Part shown: piece after piece, positions 40,437 through 52,200 of the stretch | Position numbering within the stretch: position 1 is the stretch's first letter | Layout: each line of letters begins with the position of its first letter | Source: Lachnospiraceae bacterium | GTDB taxonomy: Bacteria; Bacillota; Clostridia; Lachnospirales; Lachnospiraceae | DNA length: 64,000 nt | Assembly (NCBI GenBank): GCA_017615545.1 | Contig: JAFZZY010000047.1 | Span: forward strand, 1 to 64,000 | Direction of reading: 5' to 3' | Program-made: the position numbers and the translations under genes | The notes under the pieces: model-generated | The model's input: only the letters and a program-made list of their open reading frames with translations | Databases searched by the model: none | Told to the model about the DNA's origin: nothing

Positions 40437-41922
40437 GTATCTCTTTCCCTTTCTCCTCGTCGGAAAGCTTGCCGTCCGCCATGTAAACGATGCGGTGACA
40501 CATCTGTTTTACCACGTCTCGGTCGTGCGAGATGAACAGGAAAGCGATGTTCGTTTCGCGCTGTACTTTCAGGAATAATTCGAGGATCTGCTTCTGCACC
40601 GTCACGTCCAGCGCGGACACCGGTTCATCGGCGATGATGAACTTCGAGCCCTGCACCAGGGCGATCGCGATGGAGATACGCTGGCGCATGCCGCCCGACA
40701 GTTCCCGCGGGTAACGGTCCAGCACTTCGGGCTTGAGGCCGACCTTCTGCACCATCTCGATGACGATCTTACTCTTCTCATCCGGCGTCAGGTCCGTGCG
40801 CAGCGCGAGCGGTTGCTTCAGGATCCAGCCGATCTTCTTCTTCGGGTTCAGCGAACTGTACGGATCCTGGAAGATCATCTGCGGGTGCTTCGAGTGATGG
40901 ATCACCGCGCCCTCGGTGTCTTTCAAAAGTCCAAGGATTCCTTTGGACAATGTGGATTTGCCGCAGCCGCTACGTCCGACGAGGCCGACGCATTCGCCGG
41001 CATGGATGGTCAGGTCGACATGGTCCACGATGCAGACTCTGCCTCCCTTCTCGAAGAAATGCTTCTTTTTCTTCGGATAGAAAGCCGAGAAATCTTTGAG
41101 TTCCAGCACAGGCTCATCCAGCACATCGTCCTTATCCTCACGCGGCGTACCATCGGGGATAGATGCGATCAGGATCTGCGTGTACTTCTCCTTCGGATGC
41201 TTAAAGATCTGCTCCGGCGTGCCCGTCTCCACGATCTTACCGTTCTGCATAACGTAGACGCGGTCGCAGAAATTGCGCACGATACTCATATTATGGGAAA
41301 TGAACAAAACTGACATGTGCAGTTTCTTATTCAGTTCTTTTAACAATTGCAGGATCTGTTCCTGCAGGACGACATCCAACGCCGTCGTCGGCTCGTCCGC
41401 GATCATCAGTCGCGGCTGACCGATCAGGGCGATAGCGATCATCACGCGCTGCCGCATACCGCCCGAAAGCTCATGCGGGTACATGGAGACGATCTGTTCG
41501 GGATGGTCCAGACCCACGATCTGCAAGGTCTCGATCACCTTCGCCTTCCTCTGCTCCTCCGTCAGTTCGCTGAAAGCCTCGGGATGCAGAAGCATGACCT
41601 CCTCCACCTGGCGCCCGATCTTCATCAACGGATTGAGCGACGTCATCGGTTCCTGGAAGACCATCGAGATCTCCTTACCCTTATACATTTGCCGCTCATT
41701 CAACTTTAATTCGGACAGATCCTTCCCATCAAACAGGGCGCTGCCGGAGACCTTTGCATCGTCATTCAGCAGTCCCATTACGGACAATACGGACACCGAT
41801 TTGCCGGAGCCGGACTCGCCGATGATGCCGACGATCTCATTTTCATCTACCTGGAAGTTGACGTGGTCGACCGCGACCTTATCACGGAATTCCACGCACA
41901 GGTCTTTTACGGATAACAGCAT
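40411..41922 (-). CDS. Fused dual-ATPase of a peptide/nickel-type ABC importer
   Basis: A 503-aa protein with two ATP-binding cassettes in one chain, equivalent to DppD plus DppF (as in GsiA/YejF). Cassette 1: GESGSGKSVSVLSV (Walker A, about 36), LSGGMRQRVMIAIAL, LMIADEPTTALDV. Cassette 2: VGRSGCGKSTLSKGIL (about 315), LSGGMRQRISIAIAL, FIIADEPVSALDV. Both are complete. The C-terminal Cys-rich element typical of DppD/DppF is mostly reduced. A GGGGGTG site precedes the ATG, 1 bp after dppC. The substrate is not evident from sequence. Confidence 0.92.
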   Translation of the reverse strand: MLLSVKDLCVEFRDKVAVDHVNFQVDENEIVGIIGESGSGKSVSVLSVMGLLNDDAKVSGSALFDGKDLSELKLNERQMYKGKEISMVFQEPMTSLNPLMKIGRQVEEVMLLHPEAFSELTEEQRKAKVIETLQIVGLDHPEQIVSMYPHELSGGMRQRVMIAIALIGQPRLMIADEPTTALDVVLQEQILQLLKELNKKLHMSVLFISHNMSIVRNFCDRVYVMQNGKIVETGTPEQIFKHPKEKYTQILIASIPDGTPREDKDDVLDEPVLELKDFSAFYPKKKKHFFEKGGRVCIVDHVDLTIHAGECVGLVGRSGCGKSTLSKGILGLLKDTEGAVIHHSKHPQMIFQDPYSSLNPKKKIGWILKQPLALRTDLTPDEKSKIVIEMVQKVGLKPEVLDRYPRELSGGMRQRISIAIALVQGSKFIIADEPVSALDVTVQKQILELFLKVQRETNIAFLFISHDRDVVKQMCHRIVYMADGKLSDEEKGKEILDKDAPVC

Positions 41923-41923
41923 G

Positions 41924-42742
41924 TCACACCCCCTTCTCCGAATAGTTCTCGCTGACGAAGCTAAAGCCCAGGATCAGCAGGATCAAAAAGATACCGGGAG
42001 CTACAACGCACCAAGGCGACGAGAACATCACGCTTTGTGCCTCGGCCAGCATGCGGCCCAAAGAAGCCTCCGGCGGCGTAACGCCGATACCCAGGAAGCT
42101 GAGGCCCGATTCCGCGAGGACGGCGTTGTTGAAGCCAACGGCCACGCCTGCCATCCACGTCGGGAAGATATTCGGGAAGATATGAATGAAGATGATGCGC
42201 AGTTTGCCTGCGCCCATCAGTTTTGCACTGCGAACGTACTCCGCATCCTTCACCTTGATGACCTCGCCGCGCACCAGACGCGCGAAGCTCGGAATAAAGG
42301 CGATGCCGAGCGCCACGATGACGTTATATTTGCCGGCACCGACCAGACTGATCATGACGAGCGCGAGCAAAATACTCGGGATCGAGATCAGAGAGTCATT
42401 CAGTCGCATGATGACCTCATCGAGCCAGCCGCCCAAGTAGCCCGACAGGGAACCTACGACTGCGCCGATCAGACCGCCGAGGGCAATGACGCCGAACGCA
42501 ATGGTGAAGGAATCCTGCATGCCGACCAGGACGCGTGAGAATACGTCGCGGCCGTATTCATCCGTGCCGAAGATGTGGCTGAACGAGGGACCCTGCCCCG
42601 TCATGGACGGGTTCATAGCCGTCGGGTCGTAAGGCAGCCAGAAATAGCTGACGATAACGCACAGGAACAGAACCGCCAGGATGACGAAGCCGACATGAAA
42701 ATATGCATTTCTTTTTTTCCAAAATCTGATAAACCTGCGCAT
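41924..42742 (-). CDS. ABC peptide/nickel-type permease (DppC-like)
   Basis: A 272-aa inner-membrane permease with six helices. It has the cytoplasmic EAA loop typical of the family (ARLVRGEVIKVKDAEYVRSA KL, before KLMGAGKLRIIF), the N-terminal extracellular segment FSHIFGTDEYGRDVFSR seen in DppC/OppC proteins, and ESGLSFLGIGVTPPEASLG near the end. It starts 3 bp after the dppB-like gene and ends 1 bp before the ATPase gene, so all three are translated from one message. Confidence 0.92.
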   Translation of the reverse strand: MRRFIRFWKKRNAYFHVGFVILAVLFLCVIVSYFWLPYDPTAMNPSMTGQGPSFSHIFGTDEYGRDVFSRVLVGMQDSFTIAFGVIALGGLIGAVVGSLSGYLGGWLDEVIMRLNDSLISIPSILLALVMISLVGAGKYNVIVALGIAFIPSFARLVRGEVIKVKDAEYVRSAKLMGAGKLRIIFIHIFPNIFPTWMAGVAVGFNNAVLAESGLSFLGIGVTPPEASLGRMLAEAQSVMFSSPWCVVAPGIFLILLILGFSFVSENYSEKGV

Positions 42743-42745
42743 ATG

Positions 42746-43690
42746 TCAATCCTCCATGGAAATTCTGGGATCGATGCACTGATACAGGATATCAACGATC
42801 GTATTCATAACAATAACTACAAATGCCATATACAGGATGATCACGGAAACGACCGGGAAGTCACGGTGATTGATCGAAGAGATCAAAAGCTGACCCATGC
42901 CCGGCAGACCGAACACCTGCTCGACCACGATACTGCCCGCCATGATCTCGGCGATAGTCATACCCAGGATGGTAACGACCGGCAGGATCGCATTTTTCAG
43001 GATATGCCGGTAGAACACGTGCTTCTCTCCTGCGCCCTTGGAATATGCCGTGCGGACATAGTCCTTGCGGGACTCTTCCAAAACGTTGGTACGCAGGAAA
43101 CGGGATACCATGGCGATCTTCGGGATCGCTATGGCAAACGCTCCCGGGATCATGCACCCCAAAAAGCCGAAGAAACTGTTCTCCGGTTTGACGAAATAGT
43201 ACGGGATAAAGAGTTTCAGCCCCAGGCCGAAGATCAGGATGATCAGGATACCCGTGAAGAACGACGGCACCGCCATGCAGACCTGCGTCGTCACGTGCAG
43301 GGCTGCACCGATCGGTTTCTTTGCAGTTCTTCCGAGGAAAATGCCGACCGGCAGCGAGATCAGAACGATCAGGAAGAAGCTCTCCATGGCCAGGAAAAAC
43401 GTGACCTTGAGCTTTCCGCCGATCAGTTCGGCAACGGACATATCGTATTTGTACGAAGACCCGAAGTCTCCGCGGAACAGACCGAACAGCCAACTAAAAT
43501 AACGCTTAAAGAACGGATCATCCAGATGTAATTCTTTACGCAGCGCGGCGATCTGCTCCGGCGTTGCATTGGTTCCGAGACGCGAAACAGCGCCATCTCC
43601 CGGAATGATCTGGAAAATGACGAATATCAGAAACGATATTAATAGCAGGGTCAAAACCAGCGCGATCAGGCGCCTTGCGATCTGTTTCAT
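42746..43690 (-). CDS. ABC peptide/nickel-type permease (DppB-like)
   Basis: A 314-aa permease with the family's N-terminal helix and extracellular region (IIPGDGAVSRLGTNATPEQI, LHLDDPFFKRYFSWL, DFGSSYKYDMSV), about six helices and the EAA motif (MVSRFLRTNVLEESRKDYVR TA). The frame extends upstream, but the ATG at 43690 follows GGAGGAC and gives the usual length. It is the first gene of a three-gene operon. No substrate-binding protein gene is next to it. Confidence 0.92.
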   Translation of the reverse strand: MKQIARRLIALVLTLLLISFLIFVIFQIIPGDGAVSRLGTNATPEQIAALRKELHLDDPFFKRYFSWLFGLFRGDFGSSYKYDMSVAELIGGKLKVTFFLAMESFFLIVLISLPVGIFLGRTAKKPIGAALHVTTQVCMAVPSFFTGILIILIFGLGLKLFIPYYFVKPENSFFGFLGCMIPGAFAIAIPKIAMVSRFLRTNVLEESRKDYVRTAYSKGAGEKHVFYRHILKNAILPVVTILGMTIAEIMAGSIVVEQVFGLPGMGQLLISSINHRDFPVVSVIILYMAFVVIVMNTIVDILYQCIDPRISMED

Positions 43691-43762
43691 GCATGTCCTC
43701 CAAGCTGCGTTCCCACCAAGCGAAAACGCATTTTGAGCCAACGGATGTCCGCGTAAAGAATC

Positions 43763-43791
43763 AAGCCGGAAGGCGCTATGCCCTCCGGCTT
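43763..43791 (-). terminator. Terminator of degV
   Basis: AAGCCGGA (43763-43770) pairs with TCCGGCTT (43784-43791), with an inner GGC/GCC stem. On the minus strand GATTCTTT follows, a modest T tract. It lies 41 bp after the degV stop. Confidence 0.68.
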
Positions 43792-43832
43792 GTTATACAC
43801 ATAACGCTTCCTACATAATAGCAGAAAGGACG

Positions 43833-44741
43833 TCAATTTGCAACTTGTACATTTTTCACGCAGTCGCTCTGGAGTTCCATCGGAAGCACGTCGATACCGA
43901 CTGCAAGTGCGCCAGGTCCGATGTGGCAGGATACGGAAAGCGAAAGCTCGGCGGTGTCGACCGGAATGCCCGGATAACGCTCTGCCAGTTCTCTGCGAAG
44001 TTCTTCTACCGCCTCGAAATTCCGCGTATGTACCGCGTACAGATGCACCTGCTTGTTGAGGAAGGCTTCGGTGAAGCGCTCTCTCAGATCCTTATCGACA
44101 GCATCGACCATGATCTTACGAGCCTGCTTGATGCCTCTGCATCTGGAAAATGCATCCAGCTTACCGCCCTGAATGGTCAGAACGGGCTTGATATTCAAAA
44201 GTGCACCCAGCGCTGCGCCGGCAGGTGTTACACGGCCGCCCTTACGCAGGTACTTCAAGGTATCCACCATGATGTAGATCGAGGATTCAAACTTATCGCG
44301 GGTCAGGATGTCGTAGATCTCCTGTGCCGAGTAGCCCATGTCCGCAAGTTTTCTCGCGTGGATGGCGCTGCCCGCCTGGGTAATGGAGATACGCTGATTG
44401 TTGACAACGAATACCTTGCCCTCGTAATCCTCAGCCACCAGAGTCGCGGTCTCGCAGGAACCGGACAGTCCGCTGGACATCGGGATATATACTACTTCAT
44501 CGTGTGTCTCAAGCAGTTCATCCCATGTATCCATCAACGTACCGACGGTCGGTTGGGATGTCAGGATCTTGCAATCCTGCTGCAACATCTCGAAGAACTC
44601 CTCCTTCGTAATGGAGATGTCCTCGAAATACTCTTTATCATTGATCGTAAACGGCATCGGGACAACAAAAATGCCCAAATCTTGCGCTTGCTGCGGTGAC
44701 AATCCGCTGTTGCTGTCCGTTAAGATCGCTACTTTACTCAT
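43833..44741 (-). CDS. DegV family fatty-acid-binding protein
   Basis: A 302-aa cytosolic protein of the DegV/FakB family. The first lobe starts KVAILTDSNSGLSPQQAQDL (residues 3-22), with VVPMPFTINDKEYFEDISIT; the Ser/Thr loop that binds the acyl carboxylate is in LTSQPTVGTLMDTW, YIPMSSGLSGSCETA and GGRVTPAGAALGALLNIKP; the final HIGPGALAVGIDV closes the pocket. In FakAB systems such proteins present fatty acids to a kinase; no fakA is seen nearby, so its partner is elsewhere or its role differs. It has a near-consensus promoter. Confidence 0.93.
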   Translation of the reverse strand: MSKVAILTDSNSGLSPQQAQDLGIFVVPMPFTINDKEYFEDISITKEEFFEMLQQDCKILTSQPTVGTLMDTWDELLETHDEVVYIPMSSGLSGSCETATLVAEDYEGKVFVVNNQRISITQAGSAIHARKLADMGYSAQEIYDILTRDKFESSIYIMVDTLKYLRKGGRVTPAGAALGALLNIKPVLTIQGGKLDAFSRCRGIKQARKIMVDAVDKDLRERFTEAFLNKQVHLYAVHTRNFEAVEELRRELAERYPGIPVDTAELSLSVSCHIGPGALAVGIDVLPMELQSDCVKNVQVAN

Positions 44742-44798
44742 TCCTCTAATTCCTCCAAAAAGTGCCTGTTTGGCTTATAAACATATCTTCACGAGCAT

Positions 44799-44827
44799 AT
44801 TATAAACGAAGGTAATTTAAATTGCAA
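44799..44827 (-). promoter_or_regulatory. degV promoter
   Basis: On the minus strand TTGCAA (44822-44827), exactly 17 bp and TATAAT (44799-44804), 58 bp before the start codon. Confidence 0.82.
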
Positions 44828-44958
44828 TAGAAATTTACAGAAAATTTAACACTACATTTCAGAATATTCAGAACACATCACGCGGTTATTATTACACGCA
44901 TTGCCCGTTATCAATACGTTTTAATGTAGTATTAAAAACTACGAGTAATCCAAACAAA

Positions 44959-44985
44959 AAGCCGGAGGCATGATGCCTCCGGCTT
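44959..44985 (-). terminator. Terminator of the giant-protein/lipoprotein operon
   Basis: A perfect 12-bp stem, AAGCCGGAGGCA (44959-44970) with TGCCTCCGGCTT (44974-44985), is followed on the minus strand by TTTTTGTTTGG. It lies 25 bp beyond the lipoprotein stop. Confidence 0.92.
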
Positions 44986-45009
44986 CAACTCAAACTATTT
45001 GATTTTTGA

Positions 45010-46188
45010 TCAATCTTCCTGAAGCGACCAGAGCAGAATATCCAGGTTCTCTTTCTGAGCCTCGACCTCTTCTGCGGTACCGTAAAGATCGACCAACCAG
45101 GTGCTGCCCTCATCATTTACGGAAACACAGATGATCTCTTGCATCTGCTTACCATTATCGGTAGATGACAACACGACCTTGCTGTACTTCTGTTTGCCTT
45201 GCACTTCGGTGATATCCGATACCTGAACATCCGATGCAACTCCGGCAATAAAGGAACGAAGTTGTTCTTCCGCCGTAGATTTTACGGAGAATTTAAAATG
45301 TCTGATCAGGAAATATGCGGAATCAGACTCACTGTAATACAAGTAAATTCCATCACTTTCTTTATCGGACCGAAGGATAGCGTCTTTCTTAAAGACCGCT
45401 CTCACATTCTGTCCGTCCGGCATGGTCTCCGTCCACAATTCAAATGTATCATCCTCATTCGACTGCAAACTAAGTGCGGATGCGTTCAACTGCTCCAGGA
45501 GCTCGGTCTCGTTACGACCTGTGTCAGAATCATTCTCCTTCAGGAGTCCTAAAACAACATACAGACCGACGTCGTTTTTGTTTCCGTATACCATGGCAAA
45601 GCCGGACCCATTGATAACATTACCGTCACGGTCTTCAAACGTCATATCAGACAAAGCGCACCGATATCCCCGCATTCCATTGATACTGCGATAGATCTTG
45701 GTTTCTTCACTCTGCGACAAGGTGAAATCGCGAAGTCTGAGCATATCATACAAAGCATCGGACTTCTCCGTATCATTCAACAGGGCAATGATATCCGCAT
45801 CACATACACAGGCATCATTATACGTATCCATACCGAACGCGTAGAACATATAATCCGCTGCATTTTCATATACTTCATCACTGACCTCAGTGAACGTATT
45901 CTCTCCGGGTTTTTGTATCCGGAATGACAGTGCGGACCGTTTAAACGCCGCTTCGGTCGGTGTCACATCCTCTGTCTGTTTTTCACTCTCCGCCGACGGG
46001 TCTGTCCCGGAAGGGACAGACTCTGCGGACGGGTTCACTGCTTCTGCGGACGAATCCGCAGAAGCAGAAGAAATCGCTTCTTCTGAGTTTTTTGACTCAG
46101 TATCATCTTTTTTCTTACACGCTGTGACTGATCCGATCAGCAGAACGAATGCACATAACAATGTCAGAATATACTTTTTCATTTTCAT
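45010..46188 (-). CDS. Lipoprotein downstream of the giant repeat protein
   Basis: A 392-aa predicted lipoprotein: helix KKYILTLLCAFVLLIGS, lipobox VTAC (Cys at about 24), then a Ser/Glu/Ala-rich linker to about residue 80. The mature part (about 85-390) is acidic, with no known motif; the pattern of paired beta segments (VVLGLLKENDSDTG; YLYYSESDSAYFLIRHFKF) may be two related subdomains. Starts 30 bp after the 2042-aa gene with AGGAG, so it is in the same transcript and may be an anchor or accessory protein for it. Function unknown. Confidence 0.75.
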   Translation of the reverse strand: MKMKKYILTLLCAFVLLIGSVTACKKKDDTESKNSEEAISSASADSSAEAVNPSAESVPSGTDPSAESEKQTEDVTPTEAAFKRSALSFRIQKPGENTFTEVSDEVYENAADYMFYAFGMDTYNDACVCDADIIALLNDTEKSDALYDMLRLRDFTLSQSEETKIYRSINGMRGYRCALSDMTFEDRDGNVINGSGFAMVYGNKNDVGLYVVLGLLKENDSDTGRNETELLEQLNASALSLQSNEDDTFELWTETMPDGQNVRAVFKKDAILRSDKESDGIYLYYSESDSAYFLIRHFKFSVKSTAEEQLRSFIAGVASDVQVSDITEVQGKQKYSKVVLSSTDNGKQMQEIICVSVNDEGSTWLVDLYGTAEEVEAQKENLDILLWSLQED

Positions 46189-46218
46189 ACTCTTCTCCTT
46201 TGCTCATTCATCTGCGGA

Positions 46219-49200
46219 TCACTTAAAAATCTTAGAATAGATCAGGCTTACAGTCTGAGGCAGAGTTTCGGCAGGTGCATTGAAGCCTTGCTCCTTCAGT
46301 CGACTCTTGAAGATAGCAAACGCTTTATCGAAAGCACCGAATGCATCGATGTTCTCGGATCCGTCAGCCACTTCTTCACGCAAAGACTGCTCGGTAGCGA
46401 TCAAAAGTTTACCGATCCTCTCCAGGTTGTCCTTATCGAAGCCGGTTTCTTCGGAAATCATTTCCATAGTCTTACCGAATAAAAATCCGTTCAACTTATC
46501 TTTGCCTTCAGCTATGCCTTTTTCGACCATTACATCCGTCACAAACTCATACAGATCATCATAGTCACGGCTTTGTTTCAACAGATCAACCGCTTTACCG
46601 AGATACTTAGCTCCGGTTACCACGGTCTTAAGTGCAGGACAATAAGCATAAGCAGCATCCATACCGATATCTGCCGCAGTCTCTACGAGAGTGAATACTG
46701 TGTCCAACACCTCCACGGTGTTATTCTTATTGGCCATCAGGATATTCATCTTTATGTTCTCGTAAAAACCTTCATCAATGTTATAAGGAGTCAACTTCCA
46801 TAAAGCACTGGAGTACTCCATTACAAAGGCTTTACTCGTCAACGTTTCCGAAGCATAGGAAGAACCTTTTCTGATCGTGCGTACAACATAGTAGGTCACG
46901 TCATTGATCCGTTCCCAATCCTGCGACTCATATACGTGATCGAAATGATCGTCCTGAATGGAATCCTGACCATACCTGTCTTCAAGCTCATACTTCAACG
47001 AGCTGAAGTTTTCCGGTACCCAAACAGCATACAGGATCAGTTCCTGACCCGCTTTTCCATTGACCTTACTAACCTCGCCGACGGGGAATTCAGCATAATC
47101 GCCGATCCTGTCGAACTGGTTTTCGGTGTTCCAGCCTTTGAAGATATATCCGGGATAACTCGGCCGATGGATCAGTGACACATCGATCTCATATTCACCG
47201 GGACTTACTTCGACTGAGCCGGGACCACCGGTTCCGCCGTTGGCAACATACGTAATTGTAAACATTTGTTGCGAGGAAGCCAGCTTATCATACGCTGAGA
47301 ACAGGATAAGGCCACCTTTGGGTACTGTAATCTCTTCACCCTTATGGTAAACCGCCTGACTCAGATCATCCGCGCCATATGACCAACCGGTAAAATCATA
47401 TCCGGGAACTTCGGGTGCTACATCCGGAAGCGGAACGGTATCCCCGACTTTCGCATCGATCCTTCCGAGTTCGGTGATCTTAGAGAATTTGTCATAAAGG
47501 ATTACCGTAGCATCTTCTTTTTCCCAAATAGCGTACAATGTGAAGTTATCAGCAGGAACCGTGAAATACGAATCCTCACCATATTCGGGGTAGTCTTTCG
47601 TTGTGCCCCATCCTGCCAGATAGTATCCATCACGTTTTCCGACAGCTTTAATAATGTTTCTTTCATTCAGATGAACGGAATCTCCGGGTAATACATCATT
47701 GAGTACATACTGATCGTTCGGTCTGGAAGGATCATTCATATCCAATACGCATGTATACTTTGACTTCCATACTCCGTACATTTGAATGTATTCGTGACCC
47801 AATGCCAAAAGCACAGGCGCTTCGGTACCCTTCGGATATGAGAGGCCGCCATCTGGGCTATAGCTCCAGCCTTTAAAGTCGCAAGTAGGACTAGTCGGCT
47901 CTTCAGTAGCGAGCGTGAACGTCTTAGCGGTGATTTCGGCTGTTCCCGGCTTTGTAGGGCCGCCGGTTGCATCGTATCTGTTGTTATCGTAGCAAACGAG
48001 AACCTTACCCTCTTCTACTGTTTCATATTCGTAGGAAGCATCCAGGTAATAGGTGTCTTTCTTGCCTCCCATATCTACAAATACGGAGACCTTAGTACCG
48101 GGTTCGATAAGCTTTCTGAATTTCTTGGAATCCGCATACCACCCCGCCAAGGTTACCCCATTCGGTGTTTCGGGAATAAAGTTCAGCGGATCAGAAGAAA
48201 TGTGATTCTCTTCTCTCAGAACAGTATTTGTACTCCAATCCCTGAATACGATCTTATAAGATCTTCTTTCCCATTTAGCAGTCAGCGTAATGCCGGTATC
48301 CGGTACTTTGACCCATTCATTCTTCTGATAGACAGTTCCATCCGAAGCTACCCAACCGGCAAATGTATAATCGTCTCTTTCAACAGCTGAAAGGTGGTAG
48401 GACTCGCCGGGTGTTAACATCGGGATCTCATCCTTCTTTCCGTCATAGCCGTAGTCCAGGGTCACAGTTGCGCAGCCCCAGATCCAGGAAGGATATACTA
48501 CAACGACCGGACGGTCATCCGACAGTTCAACCGTTTTGGCGGAACCATAACCATCATCGGTGAATGACCACTCAACAAATGTATATCCGGGCTTATTAGG
48601 GCGAGCGGATGAAATCGGTTTTTCACCGGGGCCGCCGTAATACTCGGTTTCCGGTACTCCGGTAGCAAAATCCGGATAATAAATTACTGAATACTTACTT
48701 GTATCTTTTCTCTTATAGATCGAATATACTTTGATCGTCTTGCTGAACAGACTGTCCGATTCTACGACCGTCTGCCGATTTGCTTCAAATTTGATCAAAT
48801 CTTGTGTGTACAGTCCATCTTCTAACAGAGGCAGATACAAAGGCATCGTCGTAGACCAACCGACAAACGTCAGGCCGGGAATCTCAGGTGCGTTGTACGG
48901 AGTATATCTGTGAGTGACCTCACTTTTATGAGCGGTATAAAGATGCTTCTTTGTAAAACCATCCCAGTATTCGATCGTATACTCTTTTTCATACCACAAC
49001 GCATAGAGAGTAATACCGTTTTCACTGGTCAGTTTAAGTTTATCGACTACATCCTGGATCGGAGTTCCGGCTTTGAAATTATAGCCGGTACCATCGGCTT
49101 TCGTGCCCCAACAGTCGAATTTTTTACCCTCATCGAAACCACATTCGGGAAGATATTTCTTCTCGCCGGGTTTGAAATCAATATCGGGTGTGCTACCGGT

Positions 49201-52200
49201 GATAAACCGGTTTCCGTCGAAATGGATCTTATATTGAGGATTTTTCCAAACAGCTACCAGTGTATGGTCCTTAGCAGTATGAACAATAGAGTCCTTGGTA
49301 ATAAACTCATAGTTACCGGTTTCATATCCGACAGGAAGGATACCTTTTTCAGTTGTAAGGGACCAGCCTGCGAATACTTTGCCTTCGGGAGCCGTGATAT
49401 AGTCCGGGAAGATATCTCCATAAGGCTTCTTATAGGTTACTTCGATATTGAGCAACGCAACCTCACCATCAGGGGCAGTTCCACCGTTATATACCAGGTT
49501 GACCTTTACTACAGTAGGTTTCACCCATCTTGCATAGAGTGTGATCTTAGAACCGGGTTCGGCATTCGGATCAACAAGGTTGATCAGGTTCAGTACACTC
49601 TCCTTATCCTTGAAGGATTTTCCGCTTCCGTCCGGTTTCGTATTCCAACTATCGAAAATGAAACCGTTGTTTACGAATTGATTTTCCGATAGGTCTATAT
49701 ATCTGTTGCAAACAGCCTCAGTATTGCTCATAGAGCCCGAATCCGCCCCATTTGCAACGTACTCGATCACATACTCTTTATCGACCCAGTGTGCATAGAG
49801 ATTCAGGACCGTCGTATCTTTCGGCACCCTGGATTTCTCTGTAAACTTAGTGCCTGACTTAGGATCGGGAGAAGTATACCAGCCATCAAATGCCTGGTTC
49901 ACCGGTGCTCTCATCTGGTCAGTCGGGAACATTCCGGTCATTTCACTTCCGGGAACTGCTGATTTAGGCTGGAGATAGTATTGTCCCTTTCCGCCGTTAG
50001 CGTGAAAATAGATGATACAGCCTGCTTCCGCACTCTGATGAACTTCAACATTGACCGATCTTCCGTTTGTTGTATCGGAAAATGTAACGGTTCCCTTACG
50101 GCTGCTGTTTCCTTCGTTGCCTTCAACTCGAATGGTGTAAGTATCTCCGTTTCCACCGACTTTGATCCAAGCTCCTGCATCGCCCTGAACACGTGCTTTT
50201 ATCGAACTTCCGTCAACCAAATTCGTCAACTTAATCTGGCGACTGTCGGAATTCGCTGTGAAGGATAGAGACGAAGCGCTCACGACAAGGTTTTTCAACG
50301 GAACTGTTTCCGGAACCGTTTCCTCCTCAGTCGTGGGTTCATCCGTCAGTATCGGGATCGTCTCCGTCTCTTTCAGACCACAGCCGGAACAGGTCTTAAC
50401 GATCTTTCCTTCTTTTTCCGTGGTGGCAGGGATCTTCTCTGTCACCTCCCACGTATGGCCATGTACAGGCGCCAGATCGGTACCATGTGTTTCAGAACAT
50501 CTGGAACACTTATATACTTCTTTACCCGGAACGCAGGTCGGTTCAACCTTTTCAACCAGGATAGAATAATCATGTCCTAAAGCAGCGGAAGTAGATGTCT
50601 GCGTGTTACCGCATTTAGCACATTTTGTAACCTTGGTTCCGGCTTTTGTGCAGGTCGCAGTATCGCTTACAGTTATCGTGTAACTGTGCGGCTGCACAGG
50701 CGGAAGATCCGTTCCCTGCTGAGCCGAACATCTGGAGCACTTCTTAACATCCTTACCTGCTACACAAGAAGGATCCACATGGCTCACAGTGATCGAAAAG
50801 TCGTGGCCTTTTGCAGGAGAAGCCTCCGTCGTTCTGGCGGAACAATTTGCACACTCATACGTTTTAACTCCCGCTGCCGTACACGTCGCCGTGTCACTCA
50901 CGAGGATCGTATACGAATGCGGCTGCACCGGGGGAATATCTGTTCCATGCAATTCACCGCATTTAGAACACTTATATACTTCCTGTCCGGGCACACATGT
51001 AGGCGCGATCTTTTTAACAAACACCGAAAAATCATGACCCTTCGCGGAAGAAGACTTGGTCGTCGTTGCTGAGCAGTTTGCGCACTTATAGGTCGCGGTT
51101 CCTGCTTTCGTACATGTCGCAGTATCGCTTACCAAAACAGTATAAGAATGCGGCTGCACGGGTGCTATATCCGTGCCCTGCTGAGCCCCGCATCTCGAAC
51201 ACTTCTTGACATCCTTTCCGGCAACACAACTGGGCGCAACGTGACTCACCGTGATCGAATAGTCATGTCCCTTCGCAGGGGAAGACTTGGTCGTTGTCGC
51301 TGAACAGTTTGCGCACTTATAGGTCGCGGTTCCTGCTTTCGTACACGTAGCAGTATCGCTTACCAAAACAGTATAAGAATGCTGTTGCACGGGCGCTATA
51401 TCCGTTCCCTGCTGATCACCGCATCTCGAACACTTCTTGACATCCTTACCGGGTACACAGGTAGGGGCCACATGACTCACCGTGATCGAGTAGTCATGAC
51501 CCTTCGCGGAGGAAGACTTGGTCGTTGTCGCTGAACAGTTTGCGCACTTATATGTTGCGGTTCCTGCTTTCGTACAGGTCGCTGTATCACTTACCAAAAC
51601 AGAATAATCATGCTGTTGCACGGGTGCTATATCCGTGCCCTTCTGATCACCGCATCTTGAACACTTCTTAACATCCTTACCCGGTACACAGGTAGGATCT
51701 ACATGGCTTACGAGAACCGAATAGTCATGGCCTAATGCCGAGGATGAAGAGGTCGTTTGCGCAGTACAGTTAGCACACCTGTATGTGGCAATGCCACCTG
51801 AGGTACAAGTCGCTGTATTACTCAAAAGTACATTATACACGTGTGACGACGTAGGCGGAATATCCGTGCCCTGTTGATCACCGCATCTCGAACACTTCTT
51901 GACATCCTTACCGGGCACACAGGAAGGGGCCACATGACTCACCGTGATCGAGTAGTCATGGCCTTTCGCCGGCGAGTTTTCGGTCTTAGTTTCCGAACAG
52001 TTTTTACACTTATAAGTTTTCACTCCGGCCGCAGTACAAGTAGCCGTATCACTCATAGGTGTCGTATTAAAACTGTGATTGGTCTTTGGAATGGTTACGG
52101 AAGCACTATAGCCGCAATCTTTTGAACACTTAAGTGTTTCTTCCCCATAGGAATAACAGGTCGCCGCCTTGGTAACCCGATTTACTACGATCGTTCCGTT

